From CAYVUV01 sp964455095 (GTDB taxonomy: Bacteria > Desulfobacterota > Binatia > HRBIN30 > CADEER01): a DNA stretch of 6,449 bases. The notes below the pieces were generated by a model. The model was given only the letters and a program-made list of their open reading frames with translations, was not told where the DNA came from and made no database searches. How positions within the stretch are numbered: the first letter of the stretch is position 1; each line of letters starts with the position of its first letter. The stretch covers positions 1 through 6,449 of the forward strand of contig CAYVUV010000365.1 of NCBI GenBank assembly GCA_964455095.1, written 5' to 3'. Shown here one piece after another: positions 1 to 6,170 of this stretch. The position numbers were made by a program, and so were the translations under genes.

Positions 1-896
1 GAGATCCACGTACTCGTCACTTCTTTGTAGACGTCTCCAGCAACGCCAACCCCGGGCAGATCGACCAGGACGATGCCATTCGCCAGCAGCGGCGAAGGCC
101 ACCTCACGTGGAGCGTCTTGATGAGCGGCGCCAGGAAGCCAGATGCATGGTCGCGGAGGTCGCGATCGAAGACCTCAGGGGCGGGCGTCCGGGTACACCG
201 ATGGGATCGCTTCTCCTTCCCCATCGTCAGTGCAGTTGCAAGCCGACGCACTCGGGATTCATCCTCGGCAAGGAGAGTCGTTCCCCAGAAACGACGGCTA
301 CCGGCGGCCTCGCGGAGGCAGTCCAGGAGGTACGGCAAGTCCGCAGACGTGTCCTGGTTGCCCTTGACGAGCAGTTGTGCTTGCTTGCGCAATGCCCCCA
401 GGCGCCGGCTCGCGTCAGTATCACCCGGCTCTACCGGCGGAGGCACGTCAGGCGCGTCGCCATCCTGAACCTCGACGTCGAGGGGCAACGATGTGTCGAT
501 GGCCTGTCCAGTGGATGCCTTCAGCTCTTTCTCGTGTCCGCGCTCGAGCCCAAAAATGACACCCTGCCACAACTTATTCGCGGCGTGATATTCGGCCTCA
601 AACGACGGCTCAGTGTCGTACCGAACCTCCATCGCGAGTGCTGTCAGTGGACCGATGCCACCCGACGGCAGCAGCATTTCGCGACCGGCGACCAGGGCGT
701 TGATCAACGTACTCTTGCCGACACCGGAATCGCCCAAGAAACAAATGGCCAGTTCCTCGTCAACACGTCGGTCGTGCGCATCGATACGAGTCAATGCGGC
801 ATCAAGGTCGGCGACCTTCGCTGGCATGTGCTCGAGCAGGAATGGTTTGACCGAGTTCTCGTACCACCGTTTCAGATCTTTCGGCTGGTCGCTCAT
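1..896 (-). CDS. Dynamin-superfamily GTPase, N-terminal part (runs off left edge)
   Basis: The minus strand is open without a stop from an ATG at 896 to the window edge, giving 298 residues that begin MSDQPKDLKRWYENSVKPFL. An AGGA about 9 nt upstream supports this start. Residues 55-63 read GDSGVGKST, a textbook P-loop (G1). LPSGGIGPLTA at about 76-86 fits the G2 region, with T85 the likely switch-I threonine. DLPGVG at 279-284 is the G3 motif. The LPSGGIGPLT form and the following 'AMEVRY' strand resemble large bacterial dynamin-like and SLIP-GC-type GTPases. Such proteins hydrolyse GTP and usually assemble on or remodel membranes or other polymers. About 190 residues separate G2 and G3, including an acidic, proline-rich stretch (VQDGDAPDVPPPVEPGD, about 142-158). 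The G4 motif and the stalk lie outside the window. It is probably co-transcribed with the truncated gene 10 bp upstream. The superfamily is confident; the cellular role is unknown. Confidence 0.85.
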   Translation of the reverse strand, partial: MSDQPKDLKRWYENSVKPFLLEHMPAKVADLDAALTRIDAHDRRVDEELAICFLGDSGVGKSTLINALVAGREMLLPSGGIGPLTALAMEVRYDTEPSFEAEYHAANKLWQGVIFGLERGHEKELKASTGQAIDTSLPLDVEVQDGDAPDVPPPVEPGDTDASRRLGALRKQAQLLVKGNQDTSADLPYLLDCLREAAGSRRFWGTTLLAEDESRVRRLATALTMGKEKRSHRCTRTPAPEVFDRDLRDHASGFLAPLIKTLHVRWPSPLLANGIVLVDLPGVGVAGDVYKEVTSTWI

Positions 897-906
897 CGGG
901 GATGTC

Positions 907-1182
907 CTACACAGGGTCTTCGCTGCCGTCGTCGAACAACGAGGGCTTGCCTTGGAAGAGGCGCTTCTGCGCCGCACCGACTGAGGTCGCCTCCGCAGGG
1001 GCAGGCGCGACGGCGCCAGACTGCTCGCGGGCGATCTCGGCTTTCAGGCGGGCATAGCCATCGGGACCGAGCAGGTTGCGAGCGTGGCGCTCGCACTCAA
1101 CCCACGACTCCTCACCGGATTGCTCAAGTTGCCATGGATAGAATCGCTCGCCTAGCCGGGCTCGGACCGGCTGCGGTCGCTT
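907..1182 (-). pseudogene. 3' remnant of an unrecognised gene, 5' end lost at the IS21 boundary
   Basis: Reading minus strand from 1182, 91 codons are open to a TAG at 909-907 (for example YPWQLEQSGEESWVECERHA, then RNLLGPDGYARLKAEIAREQ, ending LFQGKPSLFDDGSEDPV). No start codon lies in this stretch. Upstream, the frame enters the left end of the IS21 element and meets a TGA at 1188-1186, so the N-terminus is missing. The stop lies 10 bp before the GTPase ATG, in the same direction, which indicates an operon and probable translational coupling. The Ala/Pro-rich segment (SGAVAPAPAEATSVGAAQ) looks like a linker before a short acidic tail. I do not recognise the family and assign no function. 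The reading frame itself is supported by its operon spacing and by being open to the exact IS edge. Confidence 0.6.
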
Positions 1183-1183
1183 C

Positions 1184-1239
1184 TGTCAGTAATCATGTGA
1201 AAGTCCCCCCAGGACTTATCAGTTGAAAGTCCCCCCCCC
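1184..1239 (+). repeat. Left terminal inverted repeat of element 1, two units
   Basis: The outer unit TGTCAGTAATCATGTGAAAG runs into a C6 tract. It is followed by an inner unit, TTATCAGTTGAAAGT plus a C9 tract. The order outer unit, AG spacer, inner unit is repeated in inverse at the right end (3345-3398). In IS21 relatives such multiple end repeats are taken to be transposase-binding sites. A TTG at 1223 lies inside the inner unit and could be mistaken for an istA start. Confidence 0.85.
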
Positions 1240-1258
1240 ATTTCTGAGGGAGAGGACG

Positions 1259-2557
1259 ATGAATGATCAGCGGACGGACGTAGGCTCAACGCCGGTGCCC
1301 ACAGCACCGGTGGAGGGCTGGATGCTGCGAGAGGACGTCGTGCGCGAGGTGCTGGCCCGGTTGGCGCGGGGCGAGCAGGTGAAGGCGATCGCGCGCGAGC
1401 TGGGGATCGACAAGAAGACAATCAAGCGCTGGCGCCAGCGCGGGGCGTGGCGGCCACGGGCCGCGCGAGTCTACGCGAAAGCGATCGATGCACACCGGCC
1501 CTTTCTCGAGCGGCGCGGCCCCGAGGTCGGGTGGAATGGGGCCGTCCTGCTCCGCGAGCTCAGGGCCCAGGGCTTCTCGGGCGGTTATCAGCAGGTCCAG
1601 CGCGCGCTGCAGCCCCTGCGGACGACCCGTCAGTGGGCCGCGCGTGCGACGGTCCGCTTTGAGACGGGCCCCGGCGAGCAGGCGCAGGTGGACTTCGGGC
1701 AGCTGCAGGTCTGGATCGCGGACGTGGCGACGGCGGTCCACTTCTTCGTCTTCACGCTCGGTTTCTCGCGGCGGGCCGTGGCCTACGCGTACCGCAATGA
1801 GCGGCTCGATACGTTGCTCGATGGCCATGAGCGCGCGCTCCGCCACTTTGGCGGGGTCCCTCTCAGCTGTCTCTACGACAATCCGCGCACGATCACACTC
1901 GGTCGATCCGCCGGCCAGGTGCTGTGGCATCCGCGCTTTGAGGACTTCGCGCGCTACTACGGCTTCACGCCGCGTGCGTGTCAGCCGTACCGCGCGCGGA
2001 CCAAAGGCAAGGTCGAGAGCGGCGTGAAATACGTGAAGCGGAATGCGCTGGCCGGACGTCGATTCGCGAGCTGGGCCGCGCTGGAGCGGTGGCTCGACGA
2101 ATGGGCCACCACGGTGTCAGATGTGCGCGTCCATGGCACCACCCACGAGCGGCCGATTGATCGTTTTGCCCGAGAGACGCTAACGCCGCTCGGGAGCCAG
2201 CCGCCCTATCACTACACCGCGCCCCGGCGTCGGATCGTCGCCGCTGACGCGTTGGTGGCGATCGCCGCCGGCCGGTACTCGGTGCCCGTGCGCTATGTCG
2301 GCCAGACGGTCGATGTCCGCGAGACCGCCACGCACTACGTCATCGTGGCCGGCGACACGTGCATCGCCCAGCATGCGAAGGCCGGTCGGCACGCCGTCGT
2401 GATGGAGCCAGCGCACTACGCCGGTTTGCTGCGGCCCGGCGCGCCGCCGCTGGCCGACGCGCCACAGTGGGATCCGGCCTATCACGCGCTCGGCACCGTC
2501 GAAGTGCGCGACCTCGCGATCTACGAGACGCTCAGCACGGTCGGCGGTGGTCAGTGA
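1259..2557 (+). CDS. istA: IS21-family transposase IstA (element 1)
   Basis: This 432-residue DDE transposase binds the IS ends and catalyses strand cleavage and transfer. I chose the ATG at 1259 because a purine-rich GGGAGAGGA lies just upstream. An in-frame TTG at 1223 lies inside the terminal repeat and is less likely. A helix-turn-helix covers about residues 27-60 (AIARELGIDKKTIKRW). The integrase core shows the three acids in IS21 context: D145 in QAQVDFGQ, D207 in CLYDNPR and E253 in RTKGKVESGVKY. A C-terminal region with YHYTAPRRRIV and GRYSVPVRYVGQTVDVRE matches the beta-rich domain that follows the core in IstA proteins. It overlaps istB by four bases (GTGA). No frameshift or missing catalytic residue is seen, so it should be functional. 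Confidence 0.95.
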   Translation: MNDQRTDVGSTPVPTAPVEGWMLREDVVREVLARLARGEQVKAIARELGIDKKTIKRWRQRGAWRPRAARVYAKAIDAHRPFLERRGPEVGWNGAVLLRELRAQGFSGGYQQVQRALQPLRTTRQWAARATVRFETGPGEQAQVDFGQLQVWIADVATAVHFFVFTLGFSRRAVAYAYRNERLDTLLDGHERALRHFGGVPLSCLYDNPRTITLGRSAGQVLWHPRFEDFARYYGFTPRACQPYRARTKGKVESGVKYVKRNALAGRRFASWAALERWLDEWATTVSDVRVHGTTHERPIDRFARETLTPLGSQPPYHYTAPRRRIVAADALVAIAAGRYSVPVRYVGQTVDVRETATHYVIVAGDTCIAQHAKAGRHAVVMEPAHYAGLLRPGAPPLADAPQWDPAYHALGTVEVRDLAIYETLSTVGGGQ

Positions 2558-3342
2558 GCACGCCGCTCTTCGATCGCCTGCGCAGCCACTGTCAGCGCCT
2601 GCGGCTCCATCGCCTCGAAGCGGAGCTGCCCACCTTGCTCGAGCAGGCCGCCAAGCGCGACGTCCCGTACTCGGACTTTCTCGACGAACTGCTCGCGCTC
2701 GAGATTCGCTCCAAGGCCGAGAAGCACCTCACGATGCGTGTCTCGATGGCGCGCTTCCCGTTTCAGAAAACCTTGGACGCCTTCGATTTCAAATTCCAAC
2801 CGTCGATTGACCCGAAAGTGATCCGCGAGCTGGCCACCGGCCGGTATCTCGAATCCGGCGACAACGTGCTCCTGCTGGGGCCGCCTGGTGTCGGCAAAAC
2901 GCACCTCGCCGTCGCCCTGGGGCTCAAGGCGTGTGAGCATGGCGTGCGCGTCCTCTTTACGACCGCGGCGGGCCTCATCGCCACGCTCGGCAAGGCCCTG
3001 GCCGAGGGCCGCCTCGACGAGCGGCTGAAGATCCTGGCGCAGCCGCAGCTCCTGATCATCGACGAGATCGGCTACATCCCCATCGATCGCCAGGGCGCCA
3101 ATCTCTTCTTTCAGCTCGTGTCGCGCCGCTACGAGCGTGGGGCGATCATCCTGACCAGCAATCAGAGTCTGGGCGCGTGGGGCGAGGTCTTCGGCGATCC
3201 CGTCATCGCCTCGGCCATCCTCGACCGGCTGCTGCACCACTCGATCACCGTCAACATCCGGGGCGACAGCTACCGGCTCAAGGAGAAGATGAAGGCAGGC
3301 TTGCTCAAATCGAAAATCGCGGCCACCGCCGCGGCGGAGTAA
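2554..3342 (+). CDS. istB: IS21-family AAA+ helper ATPase IstB (element 1)
   Basis: IstB is the ATP-dependent helper of IstA; it acts on target DNA and promotes integration. The start is the GTG at 2554, which overlaps the istA stop (GTGA) and implies coupled translation. The product is 262 residues, normal for the family. In order it has an N-terminal helical region rich in Leu/Glu, 'FKFQPSIDPK' at about 79-88, Walker A GPPGVGKT at 109-116, Walker B LLIIDE at 166-171 followed by the IstB-typical IGY, sensor-1-like TSN at 201-203, and a C-terminal RGDSYRLKEK characteristic of this subgroup. An upstream extension in the same frame (from 2359) lies wholly inside istA and is not credible. The gene appears intact. 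Confidence 0.95.
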   Translation: MSTPLFDRLRSHCQRLRLHRLEAELPTLLEQAAKRDVPYSDFLDELLALEIRSKAEKHLTMRVSMARFPFQKTLDAFDFKFQPSIDPKVIRELATGRYLESGDNVLLLGPPGVGKTHLAVALGLKACEHGVRVLFTTAAGLIATLGKALAEGRLDERLKILAQPQLLIIDEIGYIPIDRQGANLFFQLVSRRYERGAIILTSNQSLGAWGEVFGDPVIASAILDRLLHHSITVNIRGDSYRLKEKMKAGLLKSKIAATAAAE

Positions 3343-3344
3343 CC

Positions 3345-3398
3345 GGGAGGGGGGACTTTCAGCTGATAACTGGGGGGCACGTCACCTGATTATTGACA
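3345..3398 (-). repeat. Right terminal inverted repeat of element 1, two units
   Basis: Read on the minus strand from 3398, this is TGTCAATAATCAGGTGACGT, a C6 tract, AG, then TTATCAGCTGAAAGT and a C6 tract. It mirrors the left end (1184-1239) unit by unit. The inter-unit spacer is three bases shorter here than at the left end. It begins three bases after the istB stop codon, so no other gene lies between. Confidence 0.85.
3393..3398 (+). promoter_or_regulatory. Outward-facing TTGACA at the right tip of element 1
   Basis: The last six bases of the element are TTGACA, the sigma-70 -35 consensus, pointing outward. At the present right flank no acceptable -10 hexamer lies 16-18 bp downstream, so no working promoter is seen here. 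In IS families that pass through abutted-end intermediates, a -35 in one end can pair with a -10 in the other to drive the transposase. That use is inferred here, and the match could be chance. Confidence 0.3.
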
Positions 3399-3579
3399 CA
3401 CCCGCGAGTGTCTCGCGATCGACATCGGTCAGGGCCTCGGCGGCCGGGATGTCGCCGCTGCACTTGAGCGGCTCCGCTTCGAGCGCGGCCTGCCGCAGCG
3501 GATCTACTGCGACAATGGGACCGAGTTCGTGAGCGCCGCGATGGACCTCTGGGCGTATACCAACGGCGTCATCCTCGAC
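3399..3579 (+). pseudogene. Internal fragment of an IS3-family orfB transposase
   Basis: The frame from 3400 reads TRECLAIDIGQGLGGRDVAA, then ALERLRFERGLPQRIYCDNG, then TEFVSAAMDLWAYTNGVILD. This is unmistakably the integrase core of IS3-family orfB, and it includes the second catalytic aspartate (CDNGTEF). The first catalytic Asp region and the C-terminal DNA/Glu region (usually after 'LDFSR.GKPTDN') are both missing. The fragment begins exactly at the end of element 1 and stops exactly where element 2 starts. The frame then reads CAFRPS and a stop from element 2 sequence. About 60 residues remain of a protein normally near 270-300. It cannot be functional and is only a marker of an older IS3 copy. 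Confidence 0.88.
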
Positions 3580-3640
3580 TGCGCATTCCGGCCAAGCTGA
3601 ACGCCGATTCCGAGGATGCTGAACGCGGATTCCGAGCAAG
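3580..3640 (+). repeat. istB-side end of element 2, about 2.5 repeat units
   Basis: The terminal unit 3580-3604 ends in GCTGAACGC. It is followed by 3605-3626 (CGATTCCGAGGATGCTGAAC plus GC) and a partial unit from 3627 (GGATTCCGAGCAAGC). These are inverted relative to the larger array at 6171-6326 and share its GCTGAAC and GATTCCG cores. They are probable IstA binding sites. Confidence 0.8.
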
Positions 3641-3847
3641 CCGTACACGTCTCGGAGCGTAGCGACGGTCGGTAGCGGTCTCCTGATCCTCCTGTGGGGC
3701 GTTTCGCCCCGGTCATCTTACTGTCGTCGTCCTCAATCAGGCTCGTTCACGGGTGTGGGCAGCACGTCCTGCGGGCGGTCGTCGGCGTGCCCGCGCGGCA
3801 CGGCGGTGGACCGAGGCTGCCGACGAGCGCCCCCTCGAAGGGCGCGA
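3641..3847. other. Non-coding stretch inside element 2, downstream of istB
   Basis: No credible gene is seen between the end repeats and the istB stop. The only structure noted is a perfect 6-bp hairpin, GGGGCG-TTT-CGCCCC, at 3696-3710. It could act as a stem downstream of minus-strand istB. It has no U-tract on either side, so intrinsic termination is not supported. Short frames here overlap on both strands and show no family signature. Confidence 0.5.
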
Positions 3848-4597
3848 TCACTTGCCGTCCTTCTTGCGTCGGACCTCCGGATCGCGCATCGTCGGTCCCT
3901 TGAGCGTGAGCCGATGCGCGCGATGCAGGAGGCGGTCGCAGATGGCATCGGCGACACTGGGCTCGCCGATCGCCGCATGCCACGCGGTCGGCGGCAGCTG
4001 ACTCGCGATGAGCGTGGCGCGGCGTTCACTGCGATCCTCGATGACTTCGAGCAGGTCACGGCGATCCGCGTCGGTCAGCGGCGCGAGCAACCAATCGTCG
4101 ATGGCGAGGACGTCGAGCTTCGCGAGTCGGGCGAGCAGCCGGGCATACGTGCCATCGCCGCGACTGACGACGAGCTCGTGGAGCAACCGCGGCGCGCGCA
4201 CATACGTGGCCGTGAAGCCCTGGCGGCACGCATTCTGGACGAAGGCCGAGGCGAGCCAGGACTTGCCGATGCCGGTCGGTCCCGTGATGAGCAGATTGTG
4301 GTGCTCGCGGATCCAGGCGCCCGTGCCGAGACTGAGCACCACCTCGCGGGTGAGCCCGCGGGGCGTGGCGAAATCGATGTCTTCGAGGCACGCTGGATAT
4401 CGGAGCTTGGCGTGGCGCAGCCGTTGCGTGAGGCGCCGCTGCTCACGCGCCGTCCACTCGTGGTCGACCAGGAGGCCAAAGCGGTCCTCGAAACTCAGCT
4501 CGGCGTGCTGGCTCGAGCCGCGTTGCTGGTCGAAGGCCTGCGCCATCGCGGGCAGATGGAGCGCGTGGAGTTTCTCAATCGTGGGATGGGTCAGCAT
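3848..4597 (-). CDS. istB: IS21-family AAA+ helper ATPase IstB (element 2)
   Basis: This 249-residue protein starts at the ATG at 4597 (MLTHPTIEKLHALHLPAMAQ). GAGGAG lies 5 nt upstream, and the gene overlaps the last 23 nt of istA. Walker A is GPTGIGKS at 106-113, Walker B is VLAIDD at 163-168, and ASQ at 198-200 is in the sensor-1 position. The C-terminus, LTLKGPTMRDPEVRRKK, matches the 'LKG.SMR' ending of the IstB subgroup found beside approximately 500-residue IstA proteins. The element 1 protein instead ends in a GDSYRLKEK type. Role: ATP-dependent partner of the adjacent transposase in target capture and integration. No truncation or motif loss is seen. Confidence 0.94.
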   Translation of the reverse strand: MLTHPTIEKLHALHLPAMAQAFDQQRGSSQHAELSFEDRFGLLVDHEWTAREQRRLTQRLRHAKLRYPACLEDIDFATPRGLTREVVLSLGTGAWIREHHNLLITGPTGIGKSWLASAFVQNACRQGFTATYVRAPRLLHELVVSRGDGTYARLLARLAKLDVLAIDDWLLAPLTDADRRDLLEVIEDRSERRATLIASQLPPTAWHAAIGEPSVADAICDRLLHRAHRLTLKGPTMRDPEVRRKKDGK

Positions 4598-6137
4598 ACG
4601 TCTCCTCGTAGTAGGCCGCGCCGCGGAGGTTGTCGTGGTCCACGGGCGGACGCGCAGGCGGCTCGTCGAGCGGGAGCCGATCCTGCTGGGTGGTGAGCAT
4701 GTGCTCGACGGTGCGATAGCGATAGGACTGGAGCTGCTCGGCGCGGCGACACGCCGCCTCGAGCCGGTCCGCGCCGTGCATGCGCCCGAGGCGCATGAGG
4801 CCGAGACAGGCGCGATAGCCTTGTTCCGGATGCGGACGTCGCTCCAGCAGGCCCGCGACGAAGCGCCCGGTCGCGGGCCCGCTCTGCTCGGCCCAGGCGA
4901 TCAGCCGTGAGGGCGTCCATTCGGCGTGGGCCCGGTGCGCGTGCGGCATGTGGGCCAGCTGGGTGGCATACCGGCCGCGCCCCGTGAGCCGTTGGTGGGA
5001 CGCGACCCGCCGCCCGTGCGCAAAGACTTCGACGGTGCTCGCGGTGGCCCGCGTCTCGACCTGCGCGTGCACGAGTTGATACGGCACGCTGTAGTAGTTG
5101 TGGGCGACCTCGACGTGGTAGTCGATGTTGACGCGACAGGGCCTCCACTCGGCGAGCTCGTAGCGCACCGTCGGCAAGGGGCGCAGCGCCGGACGATCGA
5201 GTTGCTGGAAGAGGACGCGCCGACTCACGCCGACCGCCTTCATCGGGCGGTCGTTGATGGCGTCGACGCGGGCGCGAATCGCCGCATTGAGATCGGCCAG
5301 CGCGAAGAAGGTCTGGTGCCGGAGCGCGGCGAGGACCCAGCGTTGGGCGATCTGGACGCTCACCTCCGCTTTGGGCTTGTCTTTCGGGCGGGCGACGCGC
5401 GTCGGGATCACCACCGCGCCATAGTGGTGGGCCAGTTCCTCGTAGGTCCGATTGACGTGCGGCTCGTACGCGTGCGCCCGCGTGACGCCGCTCTTCAAAT
5501 TGTCGGGCACCCAGATCGCCGCACTGCCCTGGAAGTACTCGAGCATGTGGACGTGCGCCGTCACCCACGACGCCAGGTCTTGGCTGCGCGTCGCCTCGGC
5601 GTAGATCAGACCACTGGCGCCGAGCACGCCGACGAAGAGTTCGACGGCCACCTCCTCGCCGGTCGCCGGATCCACGAGCGACGGTCGCTTGCCCGAGAAG
5701 TCCACAAAGAGCTTCTCGCCGGCCCGGTGCACCTGGCGCATCGACGGCTTGAGTGCGCGGCGCCACTGCCGATACCGCTCGCAAAACTGGCTGTAGGCAT
5801 AGCCGTGCGGGTGCACCGCCCGGTACTCCTGCCACAGCAGCGTGAGCGTCACGCCCGCCTGCTTGAGCTCCTGATGGACCTCCGGCCAGACGGGGAGCGC
5901 GCGGTCCGCCACCACGAGCGGTGCCCGCGTAAAGAGGCGCGCCTCGAGCGCCGCGTCATCTAGGTCCGCCGGCAGGGGCCACGTCAGACCTGCCGCCTGC
6001 GCTCGCTGCAGATAGGCGGTCACCGTGCCGAGCCCGACCCCGCACGCCTGGGCAATGGCGCGCTGGGGCAGGCGGACGTCGTACTTCAGTCGTAAGAGTT
6101 CACGAAGTTGTCGCATCGGTAGCCGGGAGGCCGCCAT
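4575..6137 (-). CDS. istA: IS21-family transposase IstA (element 2)
   Basis: This 520-residue transposase begins MAASRLPMRQLRELLRLKYD, a typical IstA N-terminus. The ATG at 6137 is preceded by AAAGGA 8 nt upstream. A helix-turn-helix covers about residues 25-46 (RAIAQACGVGLGTVTAYLQ). The catalytic triad is D146 (EKLFVDFSGK), D212 (AIWVPDNLKSG) and E258 (RPKDKPKAEVSVQ), in the normal order and spacing. The region after the core (YHVEVAHNYYSVPYQLVHAQ) is the conserved beta domain with the NYYSVP signature of this subgroup. The C-terminal tail (about 480-520) overlaps the istB start. It is about 90 residues longer than the element 1 IstA and clearly divergent from it. It lies just inside the long end-repeat array, which probably includes its own promoter region and binding sites. 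It appears intact. Confidence 0.95.
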   Translation of the reverse strand: MAASRLPMRQLRELLRLKYDVRLPQRAIAQACGVGLGTVTAYLQRAQAAGLTWPLPADLDDAALEARLFTRAPLVVADRALPVWPEVHQELKQAGVTLTLLWQEYRAVHPHGYAYSQFCERYRQWRRALKPSMRQVHRAGEKLFVDFSGKRPSLVDPATGEEVAVELFVGVLGASGLIYAEATRSQDLASWVTAHVHMLEYFQGSAAIWVPDNLKSGVTRAHAYEPHVNRTYEELAHHYGAVVIPTRVARPKDKPKAEVSVQIAQRWVLAALRHQTFFALADLNAAIRARVDAINDRPMKAVGVSRRVLFQQLDRPALRPLPTVRYELAEWRPCRVNIDYHVEVAHNYYSVPYQLVHAQVETRATASTVEVFAHGRRVASHQRLTGRGRYATQLAHMPHAHRAHAEWTPSRLIAWAEQSGPATGRFVAGLLERRPHPEQGYRACLGLMRLGRMHGADRLEAACRRAEQLQSYRYRTVEHMLTTQQDRLPLDEPPARPPVDHDNLRGAAYYEETYADPSHD

Positions 6138-6170
6138 CCAGGGAGTCCTTTCGACAGAGGAATCCCCAGC

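Larger units (their letters stand above)
1184..3398 (+). mobile_element. Complete IS21-family insertion sequence (element 1, 2215 bp)
   Basis: The element starts TGTCAGTAATCA and ends TGATTATTGACA. These termini are inverted copies with one mismatch in 12, and they carry the TG...CA ends usual for IS21. The similarity continues inward for over 50 bp at each end. Inside are istA and istB in the standard order, overlapping by 4 nt, both intact. The flanks are GGTCGCTTC on the left and CACCCGCGA on the right. They share no 4-8 bp direct repeat, so the original target duplication is not visible. The left end cuts the 5' part off the gene at 907-1182. The right end abuts an IS3 orfB remnant. The element looks complete and potentially active. 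Confidence 0.93.

Noticed and set aside
1150..1189. Hybrid promoter from the left tip of element 1 (outward CTGACA) driving the GTPase operon
   Set aside because: Seventeen bases beyond the tip on the minus strand the sequence is GC-rich (TCCGAG) with no -10 resemblance.
108..1226. Long plus-strand open frame over the left region (372 codons)
   Set aside because: It lies opposite the dynamin-like GTPase and its upstream gene, which have recognisable motifs and operon spacing. The plus-strand translation has no family features and runs into the IS end.
2359..2553. Extended istB start upstream at 2359
   Set aside because: The extension overlaps istA in another frame and reads as low-complexity Arg/Ala. 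IstB proteins begin at the GTG overlapping the istA stop.
3696..3710. Intrinsic terminator at the GGGGCG/CGCCCC hairpin
   Set aside because: The stem is only 6 bp with a 3-base loop and has no T-run on either strand.
3755..4696. Plus-strand frame of 313 codons opposite istB of element 2, and similar ones opposite istA
   Set aside because: High-GC shadow frames. The minus strand carries complete Walker and DDE motifs, whereas these carry none.
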